From positions 62,001-126,000 of the forward strand of contig NZ_JAKVTW010000009.1 of NCBI RefSeq assembly GCF_022489065.1: 64,000 bases of DNA, read 5' to 3'. The notes below the pieces were generated by a model. The model was not told the DNA's origin. It did no database searches and was given only the letters and a program-made list of their open reading frames with translations. This document shows positions 1 to 9,671 of this stretch, in pieces. Position 1 is the first letter of the stretch, and each line of letters begins with the position of its first letter. The translations under genes and the position numbers were made by a program. The stretch is from Vreelandella neptunia. Lineage in GTDB: Bacteria > Pseudomonadota > Gammaproteobacteria > Pseudomonadales > Halomonadaceae.

Positions 1-111
1 TTTCCAGCGTCAGTTCAAACCGCTAGAATAGGGGGCTGTCTCAAGTCGTTACGCATATTCACCGCATGCTTATCCACCACATTTTTATTTTTCACCATAC
101 GCTGGGGCATT

Positions 112-1491
112 ATGCGCAAGGTTTCCGCACTATTGCTGGCCTCTGAACGTCGAGCGATCAGCGGTCTGGCCGGACTTTATGCGTCTCGCATGCTGGGTCT
201 ATTTATGGTGCTGCCCGTGTTGGCGCTGTATGCCGACACGCTGGATGGGGCCACGCCACTGCTGGTGGGCGTTGCGTTAGGTATCTATGGTTTAACCCAG
301 GCAACGCTGCAAATTCCGTTTGGCTTACTCTCTGATCGTATTGGGCGTAAGCGGGTGATTGCCATGGGGCTGGTGATTTTTGCACTTGGCAGCGTCGTTG
401 CCGCGCTCTCTGACAGCATTGCTGGAGTAATCGCTGGTCGAGCGTTACAGGGAGGCGGTGCGGTGGCGGCCGCTATCATGGCGCTGCTGGCGGATCAAAC
501 CCGTGAGGAAATTCGCACCGTCGCGATGGCGACCATTGGGCTTTCGATTGGCGTATCGTTTGCCATCGCCATGGTGCTGGGGCCATGGCTGGCTGCTTGG
601 GCGGGGCTAGCCGGGGTGTTCTGGTTTACTGCCCTACTGACGCTGGTAGGGTTGCTGGTACTATGGCGCTGGGTGCCTGCCGCGCCGCGGCGGCGTCGCC
701 ACCGTGATGTGGGCATGGATCGTCAGCAGTTCAAAAGCGTGATCACCCGCCCCGATTTATGGCGGCTGGATCTGTCGATTTTTGCCCTGCACTTAGTGCT
801 GATGGCGATATTTGTGGCGGTACCTTTTCGTTTGCTAAACGCAGGTGTGGCCATTGAGTATCATGGACTGGCGTATCTTGGCATTATGGCGCTATCGTTT
901 GTGGCTATGGTGCCGCTGATTATTGTTGCCGAGAAGCAGCAGCGCATGCGGCTGATGTGCCTGATGGCGATTGGCTCTATTGTGATTAGTTTAGCGGGTC
1001 TGGGGCTACCATTATCGCCAGGTTATTGGCTGTTCGTTTGGCTGTTTGTGTTCTTCACAGGCTTTAACCTGTTGGAGGCGACACTGCCTTCCATGCTCAG
1101 TAAACTGGCCCCGGCGGGCGCGAAAGGTACCGCCATGGGGGTGTACTCCACCAGCCAATTTTTAGGGGCTTTTTTAGGCGGTACGCTGGGTGGTCTGTTG
1201 GCGCATTATGGCGGGCTCAACGCGGTCTTTATCGGCTGTGCCGTACTTGCGCTGTGCTGGTGGATTGCTATGTGGCGGATGCCCTCACCACCACCGCTCT
1301 CCAGTGAAGTAGTGGCACTGCACGAGACTCAGGCAGATGCGCTTGATCTATTAATGGAACATTTAGCCGATGTTGTCGGCGTCGAAGACGTAATGGTGGT
1401 GCCAGAAGAGCGTTTGGTCTATTTAAAAGTGAACCGCCAACAGCTTGATCAGGCAGCGTTGACGAGGCTAATGGCACCACCAAAATCTTAA
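112..1491 (+). CDS. yajR: MFS transporter, YajR-like
   Basis: The 459-residue protein is a major facilitator superfamily transporter with about 12 predicted membrane helices in the first 400 residues. Motif A is visible as SDRIGRKR near residue 74, after the second helix. The C-terminal 55 residues form a soluble ferredoxin-like extension (LMEHLADVVGVEDVMVV), which is the mark of the YajR subgroup rather than a plain drug exporter. It probably acts as a proton-coupled exporter in the inner membrane; the substrate cannot be read from sequence. The ATG at 112 has only a weak GGGG Shine-Dalgarno. ssb follows 70 bp downstream on the same strand. Confidence 0.85.
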   Translation: MRKVSALLLASERRAISGLAGLYASRMLGLFMVLPVLALYADTLDGATPLLVGVALGIYGLTQATLQIPFGLLSDRIGRKRVIAMGLVIFALGSVVAALSDSIAGVIAGRALQGGGAVAAAIMALLADQTREEIRTVAMATIGLSIGVSFAIAMVLGPWLAAWAGLAGVFWFTALLTLVGLLVLWRWVPAAPRRRRHRDVGMDRQQFKSVITRPDLWRLDLSIFALHLVLMAIFVAVPFRLLNAGVAIEYHGLAYLGIMALSFVAMVPLIIVAEKQQRMRLMCLMAIGSIVISLAGLGLPLSPGYWLFVWLFVFFTGFNLLEATLPSMLSKLAPAGAKGTAMGVYSTSQFLGAFLGGTLGGLLAHYGGLNAVFIGCAVLALCWWIAMWRMPSPPPLSSEVVALHETQADALDLLMEHLADVVGVEDVMVVPEERLVYLKVNRQQLDQAALTRLMAPPKS

Positions 1492-1561
1492 TCTAGCGAG
1501 GCCGTAACACGGGGCTTGGCTGGCAATTAATCCTATGTGACACCTATTAAAGGAGCGCCTT

Positions 1562-2200
1562 ATGGCTCGCGGCATTAACAAGGTCATTTTGATTGGCAAC
1601 CTCGGGCAGGATCCAGAGGTGCGTTTCACCCCCAGCGGCACCGCCGTGGCCAACCTAAACCTGGCGACGACTGATACCTGGATGGATCGCCAAAGCGGTC
1701 AGCGCCAAGAGCGTACCGAATGGCATCGCGTGGTGATGTTCAATAAAACCGCCGAAATCGCTCAGCAGTACCTGAAAAAAGGCTCCAAAGTCTATATTGA
1801 AGGGCGCTTGCAAACCCGTAAGTGGCAGGATCAGAACGGCCAGGATCGTTACTCGACAGAAATCGTCGCTAACGATATGCAGATGCTTGACGGACGTAGC
1901 GGTGACTTCCAGGGCGGTGGCGCTCCGCAAAATAATTATGACCAAAATTCTGCGCCTCAGCACGCTCCAGCGCAGAACTATCCTACTCAGAACAATCCTG
2001 CTCAGAACAGCCCCGCTCAGAATAGTCAGGGCGGCGGTTATCCTCAGCAGGGCGGCCAGAACCCACAGCAGGCACCTCGTCCCCCGCAGCCAGCGCCGCA
2101 GCAGGGCAACCAAGCTCCGCCGCCTAACCAGCAGAACAGCAGCTATGGTGCGCCAGATCCGGGTAACTTCGACGACTTCGATGATGAGATTCCATTTTGA
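1562..2200 (+). CDS. ssb: Single-stranded DNA-binding protein
   Basis: SSB coats single-stranded DNA in replication, recombination and repair and recruits partner enzymes through its tail. Residues 1-110 are the OB fold, starting [14 protein letters not shown]. Residues about 115-200 are a disordered linker rich in Q, N, P and G. The protein ends in the acidic tip DFDDEIPF, the partner-docking peptide. At 212 residues it is longer than the roughly 178 of E. coli because of the linker, part of which is a fourfold 15-bp tandem repeat. The start is supported by AAAGGAG about 6 nt upstream. Confidence 0.97.
   Translation: MARGINKVILIGNLGQDPEVRFTPSGTAVANLNLATTDTWMDRQSGQRQERTEWHRVVMFNKTAEIAQQYLKKGSKVYIEGRLQTRKWQDQNGQDRYSTEIVANDMQMLDGRSGDFQGGGAPQNNYDQNSAPQHAPAQNYPTQNNPAQNSPAQNSQGGGYPQQGGQNPQQAPRPPQPAPQQGNQAPPPNQQNSSYGAPDPGNFDDFDDEIPF
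1967..2026 (+). repeat. In-frame 15-bp tandem repeat (x4) in the ssb linker
   Basis: Four consecutive 15-bp units encode [15 protein letters not shown] and P-A-Q-N-S. The last three units are the closest to each other at the DNA level. The unit length is a multiple of three, so copy-number change would keep the frame and the acidic tip. Confidence 0.85.
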
Positions 2201-2252
2201 AGGTATTCATCAATGAGCCACTAAGGGCAGGGTGTGACAAGGAGAGGCTGTC

Positions 2253-3143
2253 TTGAAGCTGCTGATATTGGATGCCGGACACTGCTTAAGCTTGGCACTG
2301 GCCCGGGAAGCAAGCCGTCGCGCCGATACAGAATTAGTCATTGAACAAGGGGCGACCATTACCCCGTCTCGGCTGACAGCAATTGCGCCTGACGCTGTGA
2401 TTATTCCACCGTTGGCACACCCCTTAAACATGGCGCCTGCGGATGTTACCGCCCATGCTGATGCGGTAGACATCTGTTTGGACGCCTGTCTATCCCAAGA
2501 CGTAGCGTTAGTATGGTGTGTCTCTGATCAGCTTTACGAAGACGGTTTGGAAGTCCCCATTGATGAGCATGTGGTGCCAGCGCCGCGGGATGACAGCTTG
2601 CGCCGTCTGGTACAAACCGGTGATCGTATCCGTGCGGAGTCTCAGCGCCATTTGATTGTGCGCCTAGGTCCGCTGTTTGCGCTGGAAGGCAGTCATGCTT
2701 GGCTCAATGAGATCATCGATAGCTTAGTGCTCGGGAAGGCGGTGCGTGCCGCAGAGGATGTGATTTTTTGCCCGACCTCAGCGGATGCTGTTGCTATGGC
2801 ACTGATCGGTATGTTGCAGCAGCAGGCCAGTGGTGCTGACGCGTGGGGCGCTTATCATTTGGCTGGAACTGAGCCGGTTAGCGCCTTTACGTTCACCTCT
2901 ATGGTACGTACTCAGCTGTTAACGCATCTTGAAGGGCGTGGAGAGCAAGTCTCTCTTGGTGAGGTGCAGCCGCTTAAACATCATCATGATGCCAAGCTGC
3001 GACGCGTTTTAAATTGTCGTCGGGTGTTAGATGTCTTTGGTGTCCATCAGAAACCGTGGCGATTAGAGGCGGGACGTATGTTGGATGCGTGGTGTTTAAC
3101 CCGTGACCATAACCGTGTCAGCGATACAGGAGCGTCGGCTTGA
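2253..3143 (+). CDS. RmlD-like sugar-nucleotide-binding / NAD-dependent epimerase family protein
   Basis: The 296-residue protein resembles the RmlD (dTDP-4-dehydrorhamnose reductase) branch of extended SDR proteins: an N-terminal Rossmann-type strand (KLLILDAGH), a long central part and a C-terminal 'YHLAGTEPVS' segment typical of these enzymes. The usual glycine-rich NAD loop is not recognisable: the segment after the first strand reads DAGHCLSLALARE. The YxxxK pair is not obvious either. It may be a divergent or non-catalytic relative. The start is TTG at 2253, supported by AAGGAG just upstream. It overlaps plsC by 4 bp, so the two are probably co-translated. Confidence 0.6.
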   Translation: MKLLILDAGHCLSLALAREASRRADTELVIEQGATITPSRLTAIAPDAVIIPPLAHPLNMAPADVTAHADAVDICLDACLSQDVALVWCVSDQLYEDGLEVPIDEHVVPAPRDDSLRRLVQTGDRIRAESQRHLIVRLGPLFALEGSHAWLNEIIDSLVLGKAVRAAEDVIFCPTSADAVAMALIGMLQQQASGADAWGAYHLAGTEPVSAFTFTSMVRTQLLTHLEGRGEQVSLGEVQPLKHHHDAKLRRVLNCRRVLDVFGVHQKPWRLEAGRMLDAWCLTRDHNRVSDTGASA

Positions 3144-3886
3144 TAAATGTGGTTCGCAGCCTGGTGTTTTATGTCGGCTACTTTTTAGCCATGCTGATGA
3201 TTGGCATCCTGTTTCTACCCATTGCGCCGTTTCTCCCGCTGTCTGGCCGCTACCGCTTACTCAATTTGTATAACTACTTTTTGATGGTGTGGTTTCGTAT
3301 CGCCTGTGGCGTGCGCTATGACATTCAAGGTAGAGAAAACCTGCCCAGCGGTCCCTGTGTGATTCAGGCCAATCATCAGTGTGAGTGGGAAACGGTGTTT
3401 CTGCAGGTGATGAAGCCTCCCGTATGTACCGTGCTGAAACGCGAGTTGCTGCGCCTACCAATCTTTGGCTGGGGGTTGCGTTTGCTACGCCCGATCAGTT
3501 TAGATCGCTCCAAACCGGCGCGGGCGATGAAGCAGGTGCTGACTCAAGGCGTGGAGCGTCTCGGTACCGGTATGTCTGTGCTAATTTTTCCGGAAGGTAC
3601 GCGGGTAGATCCAGGCATCCGTAAGCGATATAACAAAAGTGGCAGCGTGGTGGCGTGTCGTGCGGGAGTGCCTGTCTTACCGGTGGCCCATAATGCTGGT
3701 GAACGCTGGCCTGGACGCCACTGGGTTAAACGGCCAGGCGTTCTGCGTGTGCGCATTGGTAAGCCTATTGAGACGGCGGGACGCATGCCGGATGAGGTGC
3801 TTGCGGAAGTAGAAGTGTGGATAGAAGCGCAGTTACAGGAAATTTCGGAGGTGCCGCGGCCTACCCTTAGTTCTAGTTCACGTTAG
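3140..3886 (+). CDS. plsC: 1-acyl-sn-glycerol-3-phosphate acyltransferase
   Basis: PlsC acylates lysophosphatidic acid to phosphatidic acid at the inner membrane. The 248-residue protein has an N-terminal membrane segment (residues 5-30), acyltransferase block I as NHQCEWE near residue 79, and block III as FPEGTR near residue 150. Block I is an HX4E rather than the textbook HX4D; this variant is known in bacterial family members, so activity is still expected. The start is TTG at 3140 with AGGAG upstream, overlapping the previous stop as TTGA. A strong hairpin follows 50 bp after the stop. Confidence 0.88.
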   Translation: MINVVRSLVFYVGYFLAMLMIGILFLPIAPFLPLSGRYRLLNLYNYFLMVWFRIACGVRYDIQGRENLPSGPCVIQANHQCEWETVFLQVMKPPVCTVLKRELLRLPIFGWGLRLLRPISLDRSKPARAMKQVLTQGVERLGTGMSVLIFPEGTRVDPGIRKRYNKSGSVVACRAGVPVLPVAHNAGERWPGRHWVKRPGVLRVRIGKPIETAGRMPDEVLAEVEVWIEAQLQEISEVPRPTLSSSSR

Positions 3887-3935
3887 AGCGTACTTCTGTT
3901 TGGTTACACATCTGCTTGGTCCACCTTTAATGTTA

Positions 3936-3970
3936 AACGACAATGGCGCCCAGAGGGCGCCATTGTCGTT
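3936..3970. terminator. Bidirectional terminator between plsC and fabB
   Basis: A perfect 15-bp inverted repeat (arms 3936-3950 and 3956-3970, 5-nt loop) carries a GGCGCC core. It lies between the convergent plsC and fabB genes. There is no long T tract, so the evidence is the stem and the placement. Confidence 0.7.
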
Positions 3971-3997
3971 GTCATCATGCCTGCGCTGTTAACAGCG

Positions 3998-5215
3998 TTA
4001 GTCGTTAAAGCGCTGGAAGACTAAACACGCATTGGTGCCACCAAAACCGAAGCTGTTCGACAAGGCGCGCTCTATCGTTACGCCATCGCGGCATTCTGTA
4101 ACGATGTCAAAACCTTCGGCCTGATCATCCAGATCGGTGATATTTGCTGAAGCGGCTACAAAATTGTGCTGCATCATCAGTAGCGAATAGATCGCTTCTT
4201 GTACACCCGTGGCCCCTAGAGAGTGACCAGTGAGCGATTTAGTCGAGCTCATGGCGGGCGTTGTATTACCGAACACTTCGCGTATTGCTTTTAGCTCGGC
4301 AACATCGCCCACAGGCGTAGAAGTGCCGTGGGTATTGATGTAGTCAATCTTACCTTCAACGGTGGCCATCGCTTGGCGCATACAGCGCATTGCGCCTTCT
4401 CCCGAAGGTGCGACCATGTCGTGGCCATCAGAAGTCGCGCCGTAACCCACCAGTTCGCCATAAATCTTGGCACCGCGCGCTTTAGCGTGTTCAAGCTCTT
4501 CTAACACCAGCATGCCGCCACCACCTGCAATAACGAAGCCGTCGCGGGCCTTGTCATATGGGCGCGAGGCCTGTGCAGGGTTGTCGTTATAGTGGGTAGA
4601 GAGCGCGCCCATGGCATCAAACAAGCAAGAGAGAGTCCAGTGCTCCTCTTCACCGCCACCGGCAAACACCACGTCTTGCTTATTTAGCTGAATTTGCTCC
4701 ATCGCACTACCGATACAGTGCGCCGAGGTGGCACAGGCAGAAGAGATAGAGTAATTGATGCCTTTAATTTTGAACGGCGTTGCCAGGCAAGCTGACACAG
4801 TACTGCCCATAGTGCGGGTAACGCGGTAAGGGCCAACGCGGCGCAGGCCTTTTTCACGCAACACATCGGCGGCTTCAACCTGGTTTGCGCTTGAAGCACC
4901 GCCAGAGCCAGCAATAAGCCCCGTTCGTTCGTTGGAGACCTGCTCCTCAGAGAGCCCGGCATCTTCAATGGCTTGAGCCATAGAGACATAGGCGTAGGCA
5001 GCAGCATCGCCCATAAAACGGCGCAGTTTCCGGTCAATGAGTGCGTCAAGGTCTATATCGACGCTGCCCGCCACATGGCTACGGAAGCCACGCTCGGCAT
5101 ACTCTTCCTTAAAACGAATACCGCTACGCCCAGTTTTGAGCGCGTCCAGGACCTGTCGTTGGTCGTTGCCAAGGCAAGATACAATGCCAAGGCCGGTGAC
5201 TACCACTCGTCGCAT
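3998..5215 (-). CDS. fabB: 3-oxoacyl-[ACP] synthase I
   Basis: FabB condenses malonyl-ACP with acyl-ACP and is needed to elongate the cis-3-decenoyl-ACP made by FabA, so it controls unsaturated fatty acid output. The 405-residue protein shows the Cys-His-His triad: C161 in [13 protein letters not shown]296 in NTHGTST and H331 in LTGHSLG. The frame is open further upstream to 5272, but the ATG at 5215 matches the family N-terminus ([10 protein letters not shown]) and has an AGGAGG 6 nt away. It lies 13 bp after fabA, forming a fabA-fabB operon. Confidence 0.96.
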   Translation of the reverse strand: MRRVVVTGLGIVSCLGNDQRQVLDALKTGRSGIRFKEEYAERGFRSHVAGSVDIDLDALIDRKLRRFMGDAAAYAYVSMAQAIEDAGLSEEQVSNERTGLIAGSGGASSANQVEAADVLREKGLRRVGPYRVTRTMGSTVSACLATPFKIKGINYSISSACATSAHCIGSAMEQIQLNKQDVVFAGGGEEEHWTLSCLFDAMGALSTHYNDNPAQASRPYDKARDGFVIAGGGGMLVLEELEHAKARGAKIYGELVGYGATSDGHDMVAPSGEGAMRCMRQAMATVEGKIDYINTHGTSTPVGDVAELKAIREVFGNTTPAMSSTKSLTGHSLGATGVQEAIYSLLMMQHNFVAASANITDLDDQAEGFDIVTECRDGVTIERALSNSFGFGGTNACLVFQRFND

Positions 5216-5228
5216 GGGAGCCTCCTGT

Positions 5229-5744
5229 TCAGAAATTCGCAGTGGAGGTAAATAGGCCAACACGCAGATCATTAGCCTGATAAATGTCGCGTCCGTCGAC
5301 AGAAACTGTTCCGTCGGCGATACCCAAAATGAGGCGTCGGGTAATAATACGCTTAATATTAATACTATAGGTCACTTTCTGAGCATCCGGCAGGATCTGT
5401 CCGCTGAACTTGACCTCGCCGCAGCCAAGTGCACGGCCACGACCTGGATGGCCTAGCCAGCCTAAATAGAACCCAACGAGTTGCCACATGGCATCTAGGC
5501 CTAAGCAGCCAGGCATGACAGGGTCGCCAGGAAAGTGGCAATCAAAGAACCACAAGTCAGAGCTGATATCCAGCTCGGCGATCAGTTCGCCCTTGCCATG
5601 CTCTCCGCCCTCTTCATGAATATGCTTAATACGGTCAAGCATGAGCATGTTAGGAGCCGGGAGCTGAGCATTACCGGGGCCGAATAGCTCGCCGCGCGAG
5701 CAGGCCAGCAGTTCATCGCGATCAAAGGAGTGTTGCTTGGTCAC
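5229..5744 (-). CDS. fabA: 3-hydroxydecanoyl-[ACP] dehydratase/isomerase
   Basis: FabA dehydrates 3-hydroxydecanoyl-ACP and isomerises trans-2 to cis-3-decenoyl-ACP, the branch point to unsaturated fatty acids. The 171-residue protein matches the usual length. It has the hot-dog-fold helix and the catalytic pair H70 ([13 protein letters not shown]) and D84 (GLDAMWQ). The start is GTG at 5744 with a weak GGAA upstream. The 281-bp spacer to the divergent diguanylate cyclase/phosphodiesterase gene must hold its promoter, but I could not pick out a convincing promoter or a FabR/DesT-type palindrome. Confidence 0.95.
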   Translation of the reverse strand: MTKQHSFDRDELLACSRGELFGPGNAQLPAPNMLMLDRIKHIHEEGGEHGKGELIAELDISSDLWFFDCHFPGDPVMPGCLGLDAMWQLVGFYLGWLGHPGRGRALGCGEVKFSGQILPDAQKVTYSINIKRIITRRLILGIADGTVSVDGRDIYQANDLRVGLFTSTANF

Positions 5745-6025
5745 TGAATCGTTCCGAATATCGAATTGGTTGTTGGGCTAGTCTACTTCCCGAAACCGCT
5801 GAATGCACGTAAGAGGCTATTTATCGCATATAACTACAGAATTGGTCGTAGTTGCCGATAGCATTAGAGCGGGCATGTCAGGGTGATTTAACATCCATTA
5901 TGCACAACAAACGTTCTGTTGACGTAATATGCGTATTAAAACACTGTTTATGGGCGGCATAATCAGCATGGCACCTCACGCTAATTTTTAGCTGGATTAA
6001 TTTGTATAGGGTATAGCGAAACGCC

Positions 6026-7867
6026 ATGTGGCTTCCTGTTTCTCTTAATCGTCCGTTGGTATGGGTTGCGCTTGCGGCACTACCTGCCTGCGTATGGATT
6101 CCAGATCCTGTGCTGCGCTTAGTCGCGTCAGCCTTTGTCATGTTGGGTTTATGGGATGCCTGGAACCAAGTCCGTCAGCAGCGTTTGCGGTTACGGTTAA
6201 CCCAAGATGCGCTAGGGCTTGCGAGCGATGCTATGGTGATAAGCGATGCGCAAAATCGCATTATCGCTGTTAACCCTGCGTTTACTGAAATTACAGGCTA
6301 CGCCAGTCAGGAAGTGATCGGCATTAAATTAGACACCCTGGCGGCACCACGCCACGATAAGGCTTTCTATCAAACCTTCTGGAGTACGCTAAAAAGTACC
6401 GGGCGTTGGGAAGGCGAGATGTGGAACCGCCGTAAGCATGGTGATGAATACCCTGAGTGGCTAAAAGTACGCGCGGTAACCGAGAAGCGAGGGAAAATCA
6501 CCCACTTCATCAATTTATTCACCGATATTTCGGCGCAAAAGGCGCGTGAAAATGATTTGCGTCGAATTGGCTACGAAGATCCATTAACCGGTCTGCCTAA
6601 TCGTCGTCGCCTTCACGACCTGCTTGCGTCCCGGTTGCGCCACATACGCGCTGGCGAAAGCCTGGATATGGCACTAGTGGATATTGACGACTTAAAATCG
6701 GTTAACGATAGCTTGGGGGTCGAGCAGGGTGATCGCTTACTCGCGCGCTTTGCTCAGCGGCTTACCAGCTATATGGCGGGAAGCATTGTCGGCCGATTGG
6801 GTGGCGATGAGTTTATGGTAGTGCGTACCACAACCTTTGACGATCATGACAAGTGGGTTGCGTCTCTGCGCGAGCATATGGGCCGCCCGTTTGAAATAGA
6901 TGACCACCCATTACGCTTAGGGCTGACAATCGGTAGCTGTCGAGTGCCTGAAGATGGTAACGATTCAGGGGTGCTCTTCCAGCGCCTAGAGTCAGCACTT
7001 TATAGCGCCAAACGATTGGGACGTAACCATAGCCAGCGTTTTCGACCCGCGCTGGACAAGCAGGACAACCCTCAATTAGCGCTGGTCAGCGATTTACGTG
7101 CGGCGCTCATTTCTGGGGACCAGTTAGAACTACACTTTCAAACCCAGAATGAGCCTAGCAGCGGAGAAATAGTCGGCATGGAAGCACTGCTGCGCTGGCG
7201 TCATCCACAGGATGGTATGATTTCACCCGGCGACTTTATTCCGCTGGCGGAGCGTCACGGTTTAATGACTCAGCTAGGTGCCTGGGTCATCGAAAAAGCC
7301 TGTGCCCAGCAGTCGCATTGGCGTAATAGCGCCATGCCAAAACTAACGATCTGGGTCAATATCTCGGCGCTGCAGCTGTTTCAAGGCGATCTGGAAAGCC
7401 AGCTAGCGTCTTGCTTAAAGCGCTACCAGCTGACCCCTTCCCAGATTGGCTTAGAGTTAACCGAATCGGTGCTTTTAGACGAGCGAGCGGGCGAAATGAG
7501 GCCACGCTTGCAAGGGCTACGCGACCAAGGCTTCGCGATTGCGATTGATGATTTTGGCACTGGCTACTCATCGCTAGGCTACTTGAAGCGCTTGCCGGTT
7601 GATAAAATCAAACTCGATCGCGCTTTCATCAAAGAACTACCTCATGACCAAGCAGATGCCGCCATCGTTAAAGCCGTATTGGCGATGGCAAAAGGCATGG
7701 GGCTTGAGGTGATAGCAGAAGGCGTGGAGACAAAAGAGCAGTGCCAGTTTTTGATAGATGCTGGTTGCAAGAGTGTTCAAGGGTTCTACTTTTCGAGACC
7801 GCTGCCTGCCGTTGAGTTAGAAAAGCGTCTGGTACCTGAGCCTCTTACCCATCCCGCTGCGCCATAA
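6026..7867 (+). CDS. Membrane-anchored PAS-GGDEF-EAL cyclic-di-GMP protein
   Basis: This 613-residue protein should make and/or degrade cyclic di-GMP. Residues 8-45 hold two hydrophobic segments, then come a PAS domain (about 60-175), a GGDEF domain (about 185-340) and an EAL domain (about 355-605). The A-site is intact as GGDEF at 259-263. There is no RxxD inhibitory site just before it. The EAL domain keeps EALLRW (386-391), ELTES, DDFGTGYSSL, KLDRAFI and EGVET, so phosphodiesterase activity is likely. The PAS domain lacks the Cys-containing LOV motif. The ATG at 6026 has a poor Shine-Dalgarno. It converges on the DUF2878 gene with an 18-bp gap. Confidence 0.88.
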   Translation: MWLPVSLNRPLVWVALAALPACVWIPDPVLRLVASAFVMLGLWDAWNQVRQQRLRLRLTQDALGLASDAMVISDAQNRIIAVNPAFTEITGYASQEVIGIKLDTLAAPRHDKAFYQTFWSTLKSTGRWEGEMWNRRKHGDEYPEWLKVRAVTEKRGKITHFINLFTDISAQKARENDLRRIGYEDPLTGLPNRRRLHDLLASRLRHIRAGESLDMALVDIDDLKSVNDSLGVEQGDRLLARFAQRLTSYMAGSIVGRLGGDEFMVVRTTTFDDHDKWVASLREHMGRPFEIDDHPLRLGLTIGSCRVPEDGNDSGVLFQRLESALYSAKRLGRNHSQRFRPALDKQDNPQLALVSDLRAALISGDQLELHFQTQNEPSSGEIVGMEALLRWRHPQDGMISPGDFIPLAERHGLMTQLGAWVIEKACAQQSHWRNSAMPKLTIWVNISALQLFQGDLESQLASCLKRYQLTPSQIGLELTESVLLDERAGEMRPRLQGLRDQGFAIAIDDFGTGYSSLGYLKRLPVDKIKLDRAFIKELPHDQADAAIVKAVLAMAKGMGLEVIAEGVETKEQCQFLIDAGCKSVQGFYFSRPLPAVELEKRLVPEPLTHPAAP

Positions 7868-7885
7868 GTATCATTTCTAAGGGCT

Positions 7886-8401
7886 TTACTGGGTATGTCG
7901 TTTAGAAATCCGAAGATAATAGAGGCTAATGCCGCCACATAGCACTGCCCAAATTAAACTCTGTACAGGGAGCAACCAGGCCGCAAGGCTAACCTCCGAC
8001 AACAGCGCACCGCCATAGTAAGACAGTGGGCCACTAACTGCTCCACATAGCGCGGCTATCAGCGGATAGCGCCATAGCCATGCAAGTGAGTGATAAACCA
8101 GCGTGGCAAATAGTGGCCATAGCATCCATAGCCATAGGGGTAACAGCCCCAACACCAGTGTTTGGCCATTAAAATCAAAACCGCCCAGCAGATGTAAACC
8201 GCCATCAATCACCAAACCAAGCAGTGCAAACCCTGCAATAAACCGCCACTCTCCGGACAAAGCGCAGCGCCATAGATGCCAGGCTAACAAGCCACCGCCT
8301 GCAAGCGCGGCAACGCCTGAACCGCCTACTACGCATAACAGCCAGCCAGCTTCAAAACGCAGAGCATTTAACAGCAGTGTCTGCCACGAGCGTGATGCCA
8401 T
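7886..8401 (-). CDS. DUF2878 family membrane protein
   Basis: The 171-residue protein, starting MASRSWQTLLL, has about five or six hydrophobic segments and looks like the DUF2878 family of inner-membrane proteins with no known activity. The reading frame is open further upstream inside cfa, but the ATG at 8401 sits one base after the cfa stop, which suggests coupled translation. Members of this family repeatedly occur with Cfa-type methyltransferases, DUF1365 proteins and flavoproteins, as here. A part in membrane lipid modification is inferred from that context. Confidence 0.75.
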   Translation of the reverse strand: MASRSWQTLLLNALRFEAGWLLCVVGGSGVAALAGGGLLAWHLWRCALSGEWRFIAGFALLGLVIDGGLHLLGGFDFNGQTLVLGLLPLWLWMLWPLFATLVYHSLAWLWRYPLIAALCGAVSGPLSYYGGALLSEVSLAAWLLPVQSLIWAVLCGGISLYYLRISKRHTQ

Positions 8402-8402
8402 T

Positions 8403-9671
8403 CTAGAGCGCGCCCGTAAGAGGAGTCGGTTTCGCCGCCGGTTTCGCCAGCAGTAAGTGGCAAGTGCCGATAGAGCGCTCGATAAAGCCACCCTCGCAGT
8501 AGCATAAATAGTAGCGCCACATGCGAATAAAGCGCTCGTCATATCCTAGCTTGCGAATTTGCTCAAGGCTGGCTTCAAAGCGGTGTCGCCACTCACGTAG
8601 GGTGCGCGCATAGTGAGGGCCAATTTCGTCTAAAGCGACCACGTTCAGCGACGTTTTGCGCATAACGCTGCTTAACATAGCGTGGTGCGAGGGTAGAAAA
8701 CCGCCCGGAAAAATGTAGCGCTTGATAAAGTCCATGTCGCGCTTAGCTTCTTCAAAGCGCTGATCACGAATAGTGATGGCTTGTAACATGGCCTGTCCAT
8801 CGTCGGTCAACAGGCTATCGAGTTTAGTGAGGTAAGTGTCGAGATACTGATGCCCAACTGCCTCGATCATTTCGACTGAAATGAGTCGATCATAGTGGCC
8901 GGTTAATTCACGATAATCCTGCTTGAGCAGGGTGATGCGATCCTCCAGCCCCTCTTCTTTAATACGCTGGGCAGTATGGGCGTGCTGCTCATCTGAAATG
9001 GTCGTTGTCGTGACACGGCAGCCGCGAGTTTTCGCCGCATGAATCGCCAGACCACCCCAGCCAGTGCCAATTTCTAACAGATGATGCTGGGGCTGAACGT
9101 CGAGCTTCTCGAGCATCAAATCAAGCTTATAGGTTGACGCTTCTTCCAAGCTTGCTTCCGGGTAGGGGAAAACAGCGCTTGAATACATCCAGTGATGGCG
9201 ATCAAGAAATGTTGAAAAAAGGTCATTACCAATATCGTAGTGGGCGGCGATATTGCGCTTAGAGCCATTCAGGCTGTTGCGTTGAAAACGGTAGGCGGCA
9301 CCCAGGAGCCAACGGGCAAGCCGGGCGCTGCCGTTCTCCATTTTCCCATTTACATGCTCAAGGTTTGAAGCGAACAGCCGCACCAGCGCGACGAGGTCAT
9401 CGGCATCCCAATCGCCATCCATATAAGACTCGGCCGCGCCAACGGTACCGCCAAAGGCAAGCCTCTTCCAGGCGCGTGAGTGGCGTATCACTACCGTTAC
9501 TTGCAACGGGCCTTCTTGCCCTAGGTGATGGCATTGATTGCCCTCAATCAGGGTGATGCGGCCGCCGCGAAAGGTATCCAGCTGCGCCATTAGGCGAGGT
9601 TTCAGCCATTTGGTTAAACGGTTTTGCGCCACTGGCTGAAGGTTCGGGGGCGTGGAACGCAGGGTCGTCAC
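8403..9671 (-). CDS. Cyclopropane-fatty-acyl-phospholipid synthase-type methyltransferase
   Basis: The 422-residue enzyme belongs to the CFA synthase family, which transfers a methyl group from S-adenosylmethionine onto the double bond of phospholipid acyl chains. The SAM-binding loop is LLEIGTGWGGLA near residue 195, followed by TTTISDEQ and YDRLISVEMIEAVG, both typical of the family. In this genomic setting (DUF1365, amine-oxidase-like flavoprotein, SDR) family members include both true cyclopropane synthases and UfaM-like methylases of the furan fatty acid pathway in alphaproteobacteria. Which product is made here cannot be told from sequence. The start overlaps the DUF1365 stop by 4 bp. 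Confidence 0.88.
   Translation of the reverse strand: MTTLRSTPPNLQPVAQNRLTKWLKPRLMAQLDTFRGGRITLIEGNQCHHLGQEGPLQVTVVIRHSRAWKRLAFGGTVGAAESYMDGDWDADDLVALVRLFASNLEHVNGKMENGSARLARWLLGAAYRFQRNSLNGSKRNIAAHYDIGNDLFSTFLDRHHWMYSSAVFPYPEASLEEASTYKLDLMLEKLDVQPQHHLLEIGTGWGGLAIHAAKTRGCRVTTTTISDEQHAHTAQRIKEEGLEDRITLLKQDYRELTGHYDRLISVEMIEAVGHQYLDTYLTKLDSLLTDDGQAMLQAITIRDQRFEEAKRDMDFIKRYIFPGGFLPSHHAMLSSVMRKTSLNVVALDEIGPHYARTLREWRHRFEASLEQIRKLGYDERFIRMWRYYLCYCEGGFIERSIGTCHLLLAKPAAKPTPLTGAL

Noticed and set aside
1655-2216. Open frames of 152 and 139 codons overlapping ssb on both strands
   Set aside because: They are products of the repetitive Q/N/P-coding linker of ssb.
3936-3970. The GGCGCC palindrome as a transcription factor operator
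   Set aside because: It sits between two convergent gene ends and fits a terminator better.
5745-6025. FabR- or DesT-type operator before fabA
   Set aside because: I searched the spacer for the expected palindromes and found none convincing.
6200-6560. PAS domain of the cyclic-di-GMP protein as a LOV photoreceptor for the nearby light cluster
   Set aside because: The conserved Cys-containing flavin motif of LOV domains is absent.
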